DNA of 64,000 nt, taken from the NCBI GenBank assembly GCA_947846985.1, contig CANTUZ010000005.1, positions 4,882,001 to 4,946,000 on the forward strand. The letters run 5' to 3'. Made by a program: the position numbers and the translations under genes. This stretch comes from Fratercula arctica. Its lineage: Eukaryota; Chordata; Aves; Charadriiformes; Alcidae. The notes beneath the pieces are model-generated. The model was not told the DNA's origin and did no database searches. It saw nothing but the letters and a program-made list of their open reading frames with translations. Below, piece after piece: positions 19,603 through 30,600 of the stretch (positions within the stretch are counted from its first letter, which is position 1; each line of letters opens with the position of its first letter).

Positions 19603-22600
19603 ACTTCCATGGCTCCAGAACTGCACTGTGCACTGTCGACTGAACTGTAGGCGTGGGCTCAGTATACAAGAGGATTTTTTTAATACAAATTGATCGGTAA
19701 TGTGTACTGATGGGAAGGGAGATACTGTGAGCATAAGATAGGATTGGAATAGTTATCTGAAGAAGATCTTGATAAATACTTCTAATTCAGAATTCAAATC
19801 CTGATGCTGGCAGTAGAGAAACTACATTGATTTAGAACAGGTGAAAAATCTGACTCTCACCATTTAGTTTGAATTGTGATACATTTGCTCTTTACAAAAT
19901 AGCTGAAGTTGCTTAATGATAATCTGGCCAATTTGTGTTTGTTCAAAACTGCTGATGTGGGAGGGACTGATGGCAGCTGAGGCTGGGTTGGAATGTTTAA
20001 GCAGATCCAGTCGAAAAAAAAAAAGGCTTTGAAATACAGCCTTTGCTTCCAATCTGCATCTCAGATGGTTTCTACCTTTAGGCTCTGACAACTCTCTCAG
20101 ATGATGGAGCAGGTGTATTTGAAATGTGCCAGTAAGGGACAGCAAGGTTACAGAAGGTGACTACCTGATGATGTGAGATTGTTAGCTTGTAAGTAGTGGA
20201 TATTTTTTCCCCTGCCACTTCTTGAGAAGGCAGGGAGAATAGCAGCACAGGGAAGAGAGCATTTTTTTCCATCCTCTTCTTCCTATTTCATCTTAACGTG
20301 ATGGTTCTTAAAGTCAAGAGTAGTTTATGGTGTTTGGATCATCGTCATCTGCCTTCTGTGATATTCTCATTAGTCACAGATGTTTTCCTTGCTTTTCCAG
20401 ATACGTAAAGCCATAGGCAATGTGAAATCAGGCATAAAAGAATATAGGAGCTAGTACTATTAACCTTGTGGAAACAAAGGACATACGAATAGATTAAGAA
20501 TACCCAGATGCACATCTCTGTTGGGAAGACGTGACTTGCAAGGATCTTTCTGAAATGGTATTGAAATATTTATTCCAGGTGGCATGGAAAGTTAGTGGCA
20601 TGGAAAGATGATGTCTCTTCTTATGGTCGCAGACGTTAAGAGATATGCAAGTCGAGGTGAGCTATAGGTTGGCATGACAAAGCTACTCTGTTAGCATCAT
20701 AAAGATTATTCATGCATTTATGTTTTACACGGTGGTCACTGCTGTGACTACAGTACAGACATACAACGTGCATCTAAATGTGCATCTAAATTCCTGCATC
20801 TAACGCTGCAGGAAGCATTAATTGAAATAAGCTCTTGCCGTCTTCATCCCTTCCACTCCCGTTCCTGATGAGTTTAAGGCTGAGGAATGAAGTTTGTGTG
20901 CAAGGGCAGGGAGATGGACCTTTTCAAAGCCAATCACAGAACCCCTCGCAGGACGTCTGTCTCCAGCCGGCTGAGCCCAATTTTTATTAGATTCTGAGAA
21001 ACCGATATGGCTACAGATCCAAAAGCGATGGAAACATAATGAAATCAAAGACGTGCATGTTGATCAAAATGCATTTGCTGTGACAATAGAAATTTATGTA
21101 GCTTTTGAGTGAAGCACTACCAGAGTTAGATTAATATAAAATGGCCGTGTAGTCCAATGATAAATGCATCATGAAATAAAAAAAAAAAAAGCAGTCTGGA
21201 ATGAGGTGGGAAAGGTATTTCAGTGCAGTCGTGATGCCAGCTCCTACTGTTCATGCTTACATTACAAAACCATGAAATGTTCTGGTCCAGAAACCGGATT
21301 AAATATGAGCATTGTTCAGAAGATGCTCATTTAAAATGGTGCCATTTTGCATCACTGTGCAAAAGCGTCTGCCTGTGTGACTAGTGTGGCTAGTGCGACT
21401 GTCTGTCTGTCTTCTGAAAACGAGTGTACCGAGTGTTCTTGTCCAGGTGGAACCTAGCTTGTGTATTTCTTAAAGCATGACGCTGTTATAAAATGAGGTG
21501 GATTTAAACCCAGTGTGAATCAGAAACGTGTCAGAGGATTACAAAAGGGATTTGAGATCAGAATTAGCGTAATGCGGACAAGATTTCTGTGCAAAGAACT
21601 GGGAACAGAACCAAGGTTTCCTCCTTTTCTCTCTGCTCCATATAAAGAACTCACATGTACAGATTATAATTGCCGTGGTGAGAGGATGCCAAATTATATA
21701 ATGCTTCTACCCACATTCCTCTTTTCTAACCTCTACCGTTCCTCTTGTGGGAACACAACAAAAAAAATTAGGAGCTTGATCCCATTTACACACCTTTACG
21801 GGTTCTTTCATGAAACGGTAACGTACGTCTGTAGACGGCATCAGGCTTTTACATGTTCGATGCTCTCCGATCAGGGACAAAAGATGGATGCGAATGTGCA
21901 CGATGCCTGCAGTACCAAAAATAGGGCCTTATTTATTCCTGTCATAACTTCACTTAAGTTGCTGGAGCTGTGCCAGGGCTGAATATGCCCACAGTCCATA
22001 GGACAGCTGGCCGCCTGGCAGCAGTCAAGTTTGACGAGAATGGTTGTGTAAGAACAATTAAGCCTTCTGATATGGACAGTACATGGTGACATTTTAGGAA
22101 TATCCGTCTCGGCTTAAAACGATTTTCTGGGAGATTTCAGGGACATTTGTAATGCCTAAAAGACAAGGATAGCATTGATCAAGGTATTTCCAAGCCTTGA
22201 GTTTAGTGCCATCAGCAGTTTTGAATCACCAGACCAGTTAATGAGGTGTTCTAATTGATACAATAATTCTACATAGTTTTTCCACTTACACTAATGTAAC
22301 ACTTGGCTTCCTTGAGGATGGATATCAACCACAAGTTGAAAGGAAGGTCTGATTCTCTGATCCTTTGCTACATTTCATAAAGCTTTTAATTTCACTTGCA
22401 ATATCCGCATGCAATCCACGTAGGTATTTTCTTTCCACTTGGGTCTAGAGACCCTGTTCTGTTGTTAATTGATGGTGTATGAGCGATGGAGGCAGCTTCA
22501 CTAGTTTTACTGTTCCAGAAACATTCATCTCATTCATAAAGATCATCTGTTCAAGAGCAGTCGACCCTGGGTTTTGTTCTCTTTTACTGCCTTTGTTTTG

Positions 22601-24329
22601 GGCAATGTGCTGACTTGCCTACAAGCTCTTCAGCTATTCAAATAGTTTCCACCGACGTGTTGAAGTCTCCGGGTCACATGAGTCTGCTCACTAAAATTTT
22701 GAGAATATTCAGCCAGTTCTCGACACCAGAGCCTTGGCACTCGAGATGACGCCACATGGTGCTAAGGAGCCACAGCCTGAATCCTGAGCAATGGCATCTC
22801 CTGAGCTTAAAAATCAGTCCTATAAGCCACATCACTAGGGTTTTTTGTGTGTGTTTTTTTCTAACAGGGAAGTGAACTGTTTGTTTATAGCACGTTTTTC
22901 CTCCATATTCCCACAGCTGGGAAGTGGGTGGATATATACTGGACTACAGGCAGAAAAGGGGGGTGGGGGGACGACATTGTGTTTATACAGGCAAAGAAGC
23001 TCGTCAAACTTGAAGCTGCAAGGGAAAGTTCCCCTTGTTAGTGGCTCATCCAACAGGCTCCTCCTGCGGCAGGAAGGAATGAAGCTCTCGCATTTTGTTT
23101 AGGTAATTTGCCTGCTTTTCGATATTGCTTACCCATCTTGGAGCTTAGATGCAGAATTTGGTTGATTCAAAACAGGGGAAGGGAAAACTGCTTGGACTTT
23201 TCAAAGGAGATAACGAAGACAGGTTCCCAGATCCCATCGGCTGTCCAAGAGAAGTAGTTCCTTTTAAAAATCCTAGCCTTAAAAAACAGGTAAAATCAAC
23301 TATTTAAAAAACAGAACAAAACCAAGTCACTTCCAAAGCTAGACCAAAATTCATGTTGCCCATCTTTGCAGATACAGCCCGTAATGTGACATGTTAACGA
23401 TCTATAGCCTCATGGTATGGCCGTACTGCCACTGGATATGCTATGTTGCATGTCAGTGGCATTATGCTGTAGTGTTTGGATATATAAAGCAAAACATGCA
23501 TAGCATTTAAAAAAAAAAAAAATAGTTATTAGATAACAATGGATCATTAATGCAAATTTTAAATAGCTGTTTTTCACTGATCCTGTAAGAGAAGCAGTAG
23601 TTCTAGGCCACTCTTCAAATGTGTTATCAGGAATTCACATTAAGCTTTGGTAAAGAAAGGGTCCATGTTATTGATTCGGCAAAATGACTGGCAGGAGCAT
23701 AGATTGCAAGAATTCAGAAGACATCATCTTCATGTCAGTAGGCAGGACTGCACACCAAGAAATAAAGCAGTTTCCTCTGGCTGTGGAATATTCAATCCAC
23801 CATCATCAAAGGATCAGATTCAATAATTGTTAAAGGAGCAATGAAAGGAATCCTTTTCTTTTGCTCAAATTAACTTTTGTGTCTGTTTTGGTATCCTGTA
23901 CCCTAGCCAGTTTTCCAAGATGAAAACAGAACAACAAAAACTGGCAAGTTCTGTGCATCTGGGATTGGTGGCCTGAACCTCATAAAACGTGTAAGTGAAG
24001 AACAGATCATAAAGCTGTCAATTAGATCTTCTAATAGCTTTTAAACGTTACTATATTTTATTACAGACCTAAAATTAGCCTTGTTTTCAGACTTGGATTT
24101 TTTTCAAGTTTTTCAAACTTCGGTCCAACCTCCTTTTTAGCTGGCAAGGCAGAGTTTTCAGCATTGAACAATAGAAATGGTATCGGGGCATTTTAGATAT
24201 TTCTGCTCCCATAACTACCAGTCCTTTCATGTGGTAAATCTGACTTTCTTCGTCGAGTTGTTGGGCTTTGAAATTTTCTGTATAGCTGTGTCTAAGCAGA
24301 CACTGTGCATGGTGTTATGACAGGGGAGA
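19603..24329. other. Intergenic, nothing recognised
   Basis: About 4.7 kb with no supported gene. A-runs occur near 20015, 21180 and 23509. The longest chance frame (21515-21982, 155 codons) has no recognisable domain. An imperfect inverted repeat at 23438-23506 is listed separately among the findings. Short direct repeats (gtgcatctaaat twice near 20769) are also present. Confidence 0.45.
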
Positions 24330-24563
24330 GGGGAGATTTAGATTGGATATCAGGAAGAAATTCTTGACTGTGAGGGTGGTGAGCCCCTGGCCCAGGTTGC
24401 CCAGAGAAGCTGTGGCTGCCCCATCCCTGGAGGGGTTCAAGGCCAGGCTGGACGGGGCTTGGAGCAACCTGGTGTGGTGGGAGGTGTCCCTGCCCATGGC
24501 AGGGGGTGGAACTAGGTGATCTTTAAGGTCCCTTCCAACCCAAACCATTCTGTGATTCTATGA
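24330..24563 (+). mobile_element. CR1 LINE 3' fragment (copy F)
   Basis: Short sense CR1 that begins at ggggagatttagattggat (text for [10 protein letters not shown]) and ends at attctgtgattctatga. Its 3' type is that of copies B, D and E (catggcaggggg / aggtgatctttaagg / cccttccaaccc). By eye it is very close to copy B over the shared 230 bp. Confidence 0.93.
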
Positions 24564-26219
24564 AGTGAGATGGGCAGTTTCCAGTCTGAGGTTAATGAAT
24601 AAAGAGCCTAGGGTGAAAGCAGTTACTCATAAAAACAGCAACAACAAAACATGATCATCTTCGAGTTAATAGAAAGCAGCCTGCAGAGCTGGGGTATGTG
24701 GAAGCAGATGTGCTGAAAAATCCCAGCAACAACTAAAACTCCAGTTAACGTGAGCTTCATGTGTGCTGTGGGAACTTGAATTACTCGATCGGGGGGCAGC
24801 GCTCAGTGAGAGATGGCAGGCTGCAGTGAGAGCGTGGCCAGGCTTTGCTTTTGGTTTTAAATAATCTTGTTCATGTGAGATATGTCCAAAAAAACAGCAA
24901 ACAAAAAACCCCCAAACCAGTAACAACAGGAAACCCCACCTAGTACAGCTAAAGTCTTCTGAAGTGTGTTCTGTTAATGGAGACAGACCTTTTTACATCA
25001 CGATGTTGATGAAGAATAGTACTTTATAATGAGTAGAGCACATGTTCTGACTTTAATTTCCAGTTCTGCCACTTACTGCCTATGTAACCCTGGATAAGTA
25101 ATTTAAGGTGACATCCACAGAAGGATCCAGCACACAGATCGCATCTGATTTCCATTTCCTAAAATGCTATCCTAATCCTGCTGCCTAATCCTGGAGACGC
25201 CCACAATCCAGAAATGCCTCATTTTTCTATGTGGAAGAGTCTCAGATGTAAAAACCTGGGGTTTGTGCATTTAAAACTTTCCCAAAAGCTGGGGTGTCAA
25301 ATAGGCAGGACCCAGCTCCCCTTGAAATGGGTCGCGGAGCGTGCTTCAGCCTTCCTCCTGTGGGTGCTCCCGGCAGGCTGGATGGGGCAGGGTGGTGGGG
25401 CTGTGCCACCTCTGTCCTACCAAGTAGCTGGGTGGCTGAGACGCTCACCCAGCCTGTATTTCAAATATTTCAAGGGTGGGTTCGTCACTTCTTCTCTCTG
25501 CTTGCTGGGATCGCTCTTGTCCCCGCCACCCAGGTGGTGGTGTAGGGATTCGGTCTTGAGGCAATGGGTGAGGTGGGAATCAGGAGCTGAAGGAAGTGCC
25601 CCCACTTGGGAAATCATCCAATATCTGGGGCTGCGATTTAAAATGGGATTTAAAATGCACCTTTCTCTTCCGTGTCTCGTGTTAGCTTTGCGAGTATTAT
25701 TCTGAGGCACCCTCCCTGTACGTAACGTAAGAAGCCTGTGTGGTAACTCAAAACCTTTGGCTGTCGGTGTTGTGGCACTGTAAATCCCGGTGCTGAGACC
25801 CCCTTTATGAGTCCAAAGGCATCTCACCGTGCCTTGAGTTTCTGAGATGATAATCCTCTGCGGTCCAGCACGGGGGCAGAAAGAGGGATATGTGCAGGAA
25901 ATGTGTAATGCTTAGCAGGAATGAGGGATCTGGGGGCTGTAACGGATCTCGGTATCTGCAGAGCAACATGGGGAGGAACCTGTGACACCGAAAGAAAGAC
26001 TCCTGAAAGCAAAGTGCCAAGTGTTGCTATCACAGGGCTGGATTACTCACTGCGCTTATTCAAATTCCTGTTGATACCGGCAGTGGGAGTTTTCCCGAAT
26101 AGCAACGAACAATGAGTCATCACCAGGTGTTTTTATTTGAAAGAGCGTTGGGGTTTTTTGTTGCGGGTTTTTTTTTGTTTTTTTTTTTTTTTACATTTCA
26201 AAAAGAAACCGCCACGAAA
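24564..26219. other. Intergenic, nothing recognised
   Basis: Last stretch before the GC-rich promoter-like region. No gene or repeat family recognised. T-runs begin at about 26154-26191. Confidence 0.45.
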
Positions 26220-26545
26220 CTCCCTCTGTGCAGCCCTTACAGCGGCTCCCGCTTTGCCGCGGAGTTCCCTGCCCGCCGCAGGACTTGAAGCCACTCCTCC
26301 CCCTGCGGAGAGAGAAAGAGAGAGAGAGGGAGATTTATTTATTTTTTTTTATTTTTTTTTTAAATTTTTTATTTTTTTTTGGTGCCTGCTTGCAGCAGGC
26401 AGGGCCAATCCGGGGGCCGCCCTGCCTGCACCGTGCCGGGGGGGGGCAGCAGCCCGCCCCCCACCCGGGAGAGGCGCAGGATGCTCCCGCTCCACTGCCG
26501 GAGGGGAAAATGAGGTGGCGGCTGCTTTCCCCTTCCCTCTGACAG
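26220..26545 (+). promoter_or_regulatory. Candidate NAV2 promoter / CpG-bearing region
   Basis: GC-rich stretch about 0.8-1.1 kb upstream of the NAV2 start codon, with many CpGs and a GC-box-like element near 26450 (cagcccgccccccacccggg) beside a run of nine Gs. It is split by a T-rich segment at 26334-26380. Position and composition fit a promoter region for the exon at 27378, but no TATA box, initiator or transcription start can be fixed from sequence alone. It could equally be part of the transcribed 5' leader. Confidence 0.4.
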
Positions 26546-27377
26546 CTGAATGCTTTTTGTTTTGTTTTATTTTATTTTATTTATTTTTTTTCCTCCGGGT
26601 TTTCATGATCAGCACTGGGGGAGCCGGGAAATTTTGTGGCCACTGGCGTGTTTTTATTTAACGTTGCTGTCAGCGGACGCTTCTCCTTCTGCTCCAGCAT
26701 CGTTGTCCTGTTCACAGCTATTAAGACTTAAGAAGCTTGATTCTCTGAGGCTCGTATCCAAGGGCATCAGTCATTAACACACTGAGCTACATCTGCTTCT
26801 TGGCTAAGACTGAAGAAAGACATCTTAAGCTGGAAATCCTGCTTGCTCGCTCACTCGCTCGCTCTCTAGTGCATACGGAAGGGGAAGCATATGCAGCAGC
26901 AGGTTCCTTTTTTTTTTTTTTTTTTTTTGTTTTAATTCCAAAAGGCTGTGTCTTACTTTGGAGATGCGGTGACAAGATAATGGAGTGGATAATGGAGTGA
27001 AAGTCTCCCACGTTTCCGGGGAAGAAAATTACAGGAGTCAGCCAGAGAAAGGAAAGGAGCAAGTTAAATAACAACAGAAATAGGAAGGAGGACAGTGGTG
27101 AAGAACTGAAAATAAAATTAGAGGAAACAGGTGGAAGGCTGGCATAAAGCAGAGAGATATTTTAGGCTGAAAGTGTTTTGTTGTTGGTTTTTTTTTTCCT
27201 TTTTTTTTTTTTTTTTGGTTGGTTTTAAATTCTAAGCTGGTTTTGGAGATCCCTGCAGTAAAGCGGACTGCTTTAGTGGAGAGCAGCTTCCCCAACGTGT
27301 CCTTTTCTCTCTCCCTGCCTGCTGTCTCTGCTGTTGCTGCTGCTGACAGGAACGTGTTAGGAAAGCAGAAAGAGAAA
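26546..27377 (+). other. NAV2 5' leader or proximal flank
   Basis: The 830 bp before the start codon are T-rich, with runs at 26909-26928, 27188-27198 and 27201-27216, and contain a ctcgctcactcgctcgctct stretch near 26845. From 27301 a pyrimidine-rich stretch (ccttttctctctccctgcct) leads into ctg repeats and ends at tgctgacag|gaacg at 27349, which is a good match to a splice acceptor. The leader may therefore be spliced onto 27350, or the exon may be continuous with the upstream sequence. Confidence 0.45.
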
Positions 27378-27635
27378 ATGCCAGCCATCCTGGTAGCCTC
27401 CAAAATGAAATCGGGACTACCTAAACCCGTCCACAGCGCTGCTCCCATCCTGCATGTCCCGACGGCCAGGACCATCCCACAGCCCTGTTACCTGAAGTTT
27501 GGGAGCAAGGTGGAGGTGACGAAGCCATTCTATTCCAGCCAGATTCCTCTCAAATCTCCTAATGGGCAAGAAAACGCAGGAGATGGACTCCCACCAAGGA
27601 AGAGTAGCTCGGTAGAAAATGGATTTGACACTCAG
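27378..27635 (+). CDS. NAV2: NAV2 N-terminal coding exon (neuron navigator 2), partial
   Basis: First coding exon of neuron navigator 2, a large cytoskeleton-associated protein of the navigator family. The family acts in neurite outgrowth and cell migration, and the long isoform has an N-terminal calponin-homology domain and a C-terminal AAA-type ATPase. The exon encodes 86 residues upstream of the calponin-homology domain. Recognisable text includes MPAILVASKMKSGLPKPVHS at the start, the block CYLKFGSKVEV, and SVENGFDTQ at the very end. It is Ser/Pro/Lys-rich with no fold apparent. The start is the first ATG of the open frame (aaaATGc, A at -3); the frame extends upstream but has no other ATG. 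The exon ends in phase 0 at CAG|GTTAGA, exactly where NAV2 is expected to continue with the calponin-homology domain. No following exon was found in the window. NAV3 was considered, but its start differs. Confidence 0.9.
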
Positions 27636-27641
27636 GTTAGA
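27634..27641 (+). other. Splice donor of the NAV2 coding exon
   Basis: CAG|GTTAGA. GT lies at 27636-27637, with a favourable G at +5 and a less common T at +3. Phase 0 with respect to the NAV2 frame. The frame happens to remain open for another 72 codons into the intron, but that text (VRRQQMLG...) is not NAV2. Confidence 0.8.
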
Positions 27642-30600
27642 AGGCAGCAAATGTTGGGGAGGTTGGGGAGGTGTATGCCAGGATTTATTTGTATATTGAA
27701 TGTGCGCAGCAGGTTTTCGGAGGTGGAGAGCAGTGGTGTGAACGGCAGTGAGAGAAGGGGGTGTGGTGTGTGTGTACTAACATCTGTCCACAGTGGTGGG
27801 ATGTTTTCTATTCCGCATAGCGGCATGTGTTACCCAGGGGTGGCTTTGTAATTTGGTCGGCACGGTGGAGCTGATGGTTGGGGGGGTGAGGGATGGGGCT
27901 GCGTGTGCTGGTTGCCTGTGGTGCCTGCTGTGATGCCTTTGCTTGAACTTGGGGGATTTATGGAAGGGAGGTGGTAGAGATGTTGTGTATGGGGTGTGTT
28001 CTTTGCGTTCTTTTTTGTAGGGGCTAATGGCAATGGCTGGGTTGTGTGCCTGGGATGGGGAAAGATTGCTGGTGGTCATGAATGTGTTTTGTGTTTGGTC
28101 AGGTACTGTATTGGAGCGTTAGTCGTGTGAACGTTCTTTATTTGTAGTTGTGTGGGGAGTGAATGGGAGGCAGTGCTTGATGTTCAATGACAATGTGCAT
28201 GTCATTCTCAGTACAGCTAAATTAACTAGATTATATAGGAAATGAACACTCAAGTGGAATTGTCTGTTCTAATGCTATATGTGCATGACATCATAGGTGC
28301 AGCACATTATCACTGTGCATTCCCTTTAATGTGTATCAGTTCTTCTGACATATTTTTCTGCATGCTGCTTCCTGCGTAGGGAGGAGAAATGTACGATCTT
28401 CAGCTCGTTTGATTTTTGTCAGCGTAGGAACGTTCCCAGCATGGCTGGGGCTGCCTGTGCTGCTGATGCCCCAGTGTGCTCAGCAGCAGCGTAAGCAGAT
28501 AGTACGCGTTAGCGCGCTACGGGGCGAGCAAAGCAGACGGGCTGCTGCAGCGCGCAGAATTGATTAACGTTATATCGAGATTGCTGTAGAGCAGCCTGAT
28601 GTATTTTGGCAAAAGCCGTATACATTACAAGCTGCTTCTACCAATTTCTGAGCCCAGTAGGTGATACCGTTATACTGGGATGGGGAAATGATAGATACTT
28701 ACCTTTTTTTTCCCCTTTTCCTTCTTTAATGAATATTGGGTCATCCCTACCATCTAGCTTTCGAAATCTGTGGCCTCGTAACCCCATTCTCTTAAGACAA
28801 GCGTGACTACTGTCTGGGCGTGTTTGGCCCCATGCCCTGAATTTTAGGATATGCTGCACTTTGGTTGCTGGTAGACAGGGTGACGTATGGGGCTGCTCAA
28901 GCCAGACGAATATGACTGTAGCAGTTCCTGAGGGACTGGGAGCAGGAAAAGGAGACAGACGAGTATTGGTGGCAGGGTGGTGGCAGCAGACAGACCGCCC
29001 TGTGCATCTCATCTTGTTCTGAAGAGAGAAACAAGTACTCTTACGATTTTTTTTCTTTCCCTTGTGCTAGAGTCTGCCCTTGTGATTGTGAAATGTCAGC
29101 AAAATCTCATTATATGCTGCTTTTTCTCTCAGACACGCCTTGGTTTCTGCATAGAAATTTACATTCCTGCAAAAGTGATTGTTATTCATAAATACTTGCT
29201 CATCTTATAATAGATTATAATCAGAGATCCTGCCAGTGGTAGCTGTTTGCAGCAGGAAGGGGAATACTATGGTGATTTTAACCCTTGCACAGATGTGGAA
29301 CAAGCTCCATTTTTTTATATCCTGGTGATGAAAGGGTCCTCATGCTAACTGGTTATATTTTGACAGGGAGTGATTTTGGCCAAAGGAATTCCAGATAAAT
29401 TTTGAATTTTGAATAACGTCAAGCACTGTGAGAAATCCTAAGCTTTGTCATTCTCAGTAACCTCATTTGGGGAGCAGTCGTAGCAGACGACCAGCACCTT
29501 TTAAGGTGTGAACCAGTGAGGTTTGTTTTACTATCCATTATCTTGAATAAACACAGTCTTTTTTTTGTTATTCTTATTGATCCAGCTTTGATCCCTCTGC
29601 CCACACAAGCATGCAGGTTTTTGCCATTCAAGGTAGTCACTTGGAACGTCGGTCTATATCTAAAGGGAGAATTTTCCCGATCGGTTGTATCAAGGGCACC
29701 GTTCTTTTCTTTTTCTGCTGTCCCTGCCTCCCGAGGGAGGGGGACCAGGATGGATGGACAGTTGCCAGATGGCATGTCAGCAGCTGAAGCGTTTTCATCT
29801 TGGAAAACCTTCAACTACATTCAGGTATAGAAGCGCTTTCTGGTAATAAACCTTAGTCTTAAACACTGCACTAGGACTAAATATCTCAAGAATCATAGAC
29901 ATGTCCTATGAGGGTGATCACTTGCTTCTCTGGGTATTTTATCTGAAGTACCAACGTGGCCCTCACCATTTTGCTGTCCAGGCACCTGGCATCTCCTGTG
30001 AGGGAGGGAAGGTATATTCTTGTCATGGCATTTAGAGTTTAGATCCACAAATTGGACCGATACCAAATGTTTTGGCACCTTCTTGGTGCTGAGGTCTTTT
30101 GTAGATCTCGGTCCCTGCACGGAGTTTGCAGCCCACGGGGAAGGACATAATATCCTCATGTGTGGGTGGAGGGAGAATTAAAGAGAGACTGTGACACTTG
30201 GATCAAAAGCCAAAGAGAAGAAATAAAAATGACTGAAATCTGTTTAACTTGTGCTGTATTCCTTGCTGAGCCTGAACTTGGAATTTGCAGCCCCAAACTC
30301 TCTCTTGGAGTTCGCGGCATAAGCTATTTCTATCAAAACCTGAGGTGGTATCAGGCCACTTTCAACACAAGTGGCAGAGAAGCATTGCTTTTGTACAACT
30401 GCTTAGCAGCTAGAGCATTCGCTCAGAGGGTGGGATATCGGAGTTCAGTTTCTATTTCAACACGAGGGAATTCAAACTCCTATCATATCTCTGGAGGGTT
30501 TCATAAGCAACAAGCCACAGGATGTTCTGGGAGTATTTTAGGGAGTTGCTCTTAATCCTGTTGAAGTTGGTCCTCTTTGCACTACATAATACAAAATTCA

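Noticed and set aside
21515..21982. 155-codon open frame
   Set aside because: No family motif, mixed composition, no splice or promoter context; an expected chance frame in 64 kb.
26137..26661. 174-codon frame with Phe-rich runs
   Set aside because: Driven by T-runs and GC-rich promoter-like sequence; no known protein pattern.
27219..27377. Upstream extension of the NAV2 frame by 53 codons
   Set aside because: The extension has no ATG (it opens with TTG) and its text is leader-like; the ATG at 27378 fits the NAV2 N-terminus.
27636..27851. Read-through of the NAV2 frame past the exon
   Set aside because: The text after Gln86 is not NAV2 and a GT donor lies exactly at the break, so this is intron.
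30160..30555. 131-codon open frame in the NAV2 intron
   Set aside because: No recognisable domain and no sensible splice sites at its edges; treated as chance.
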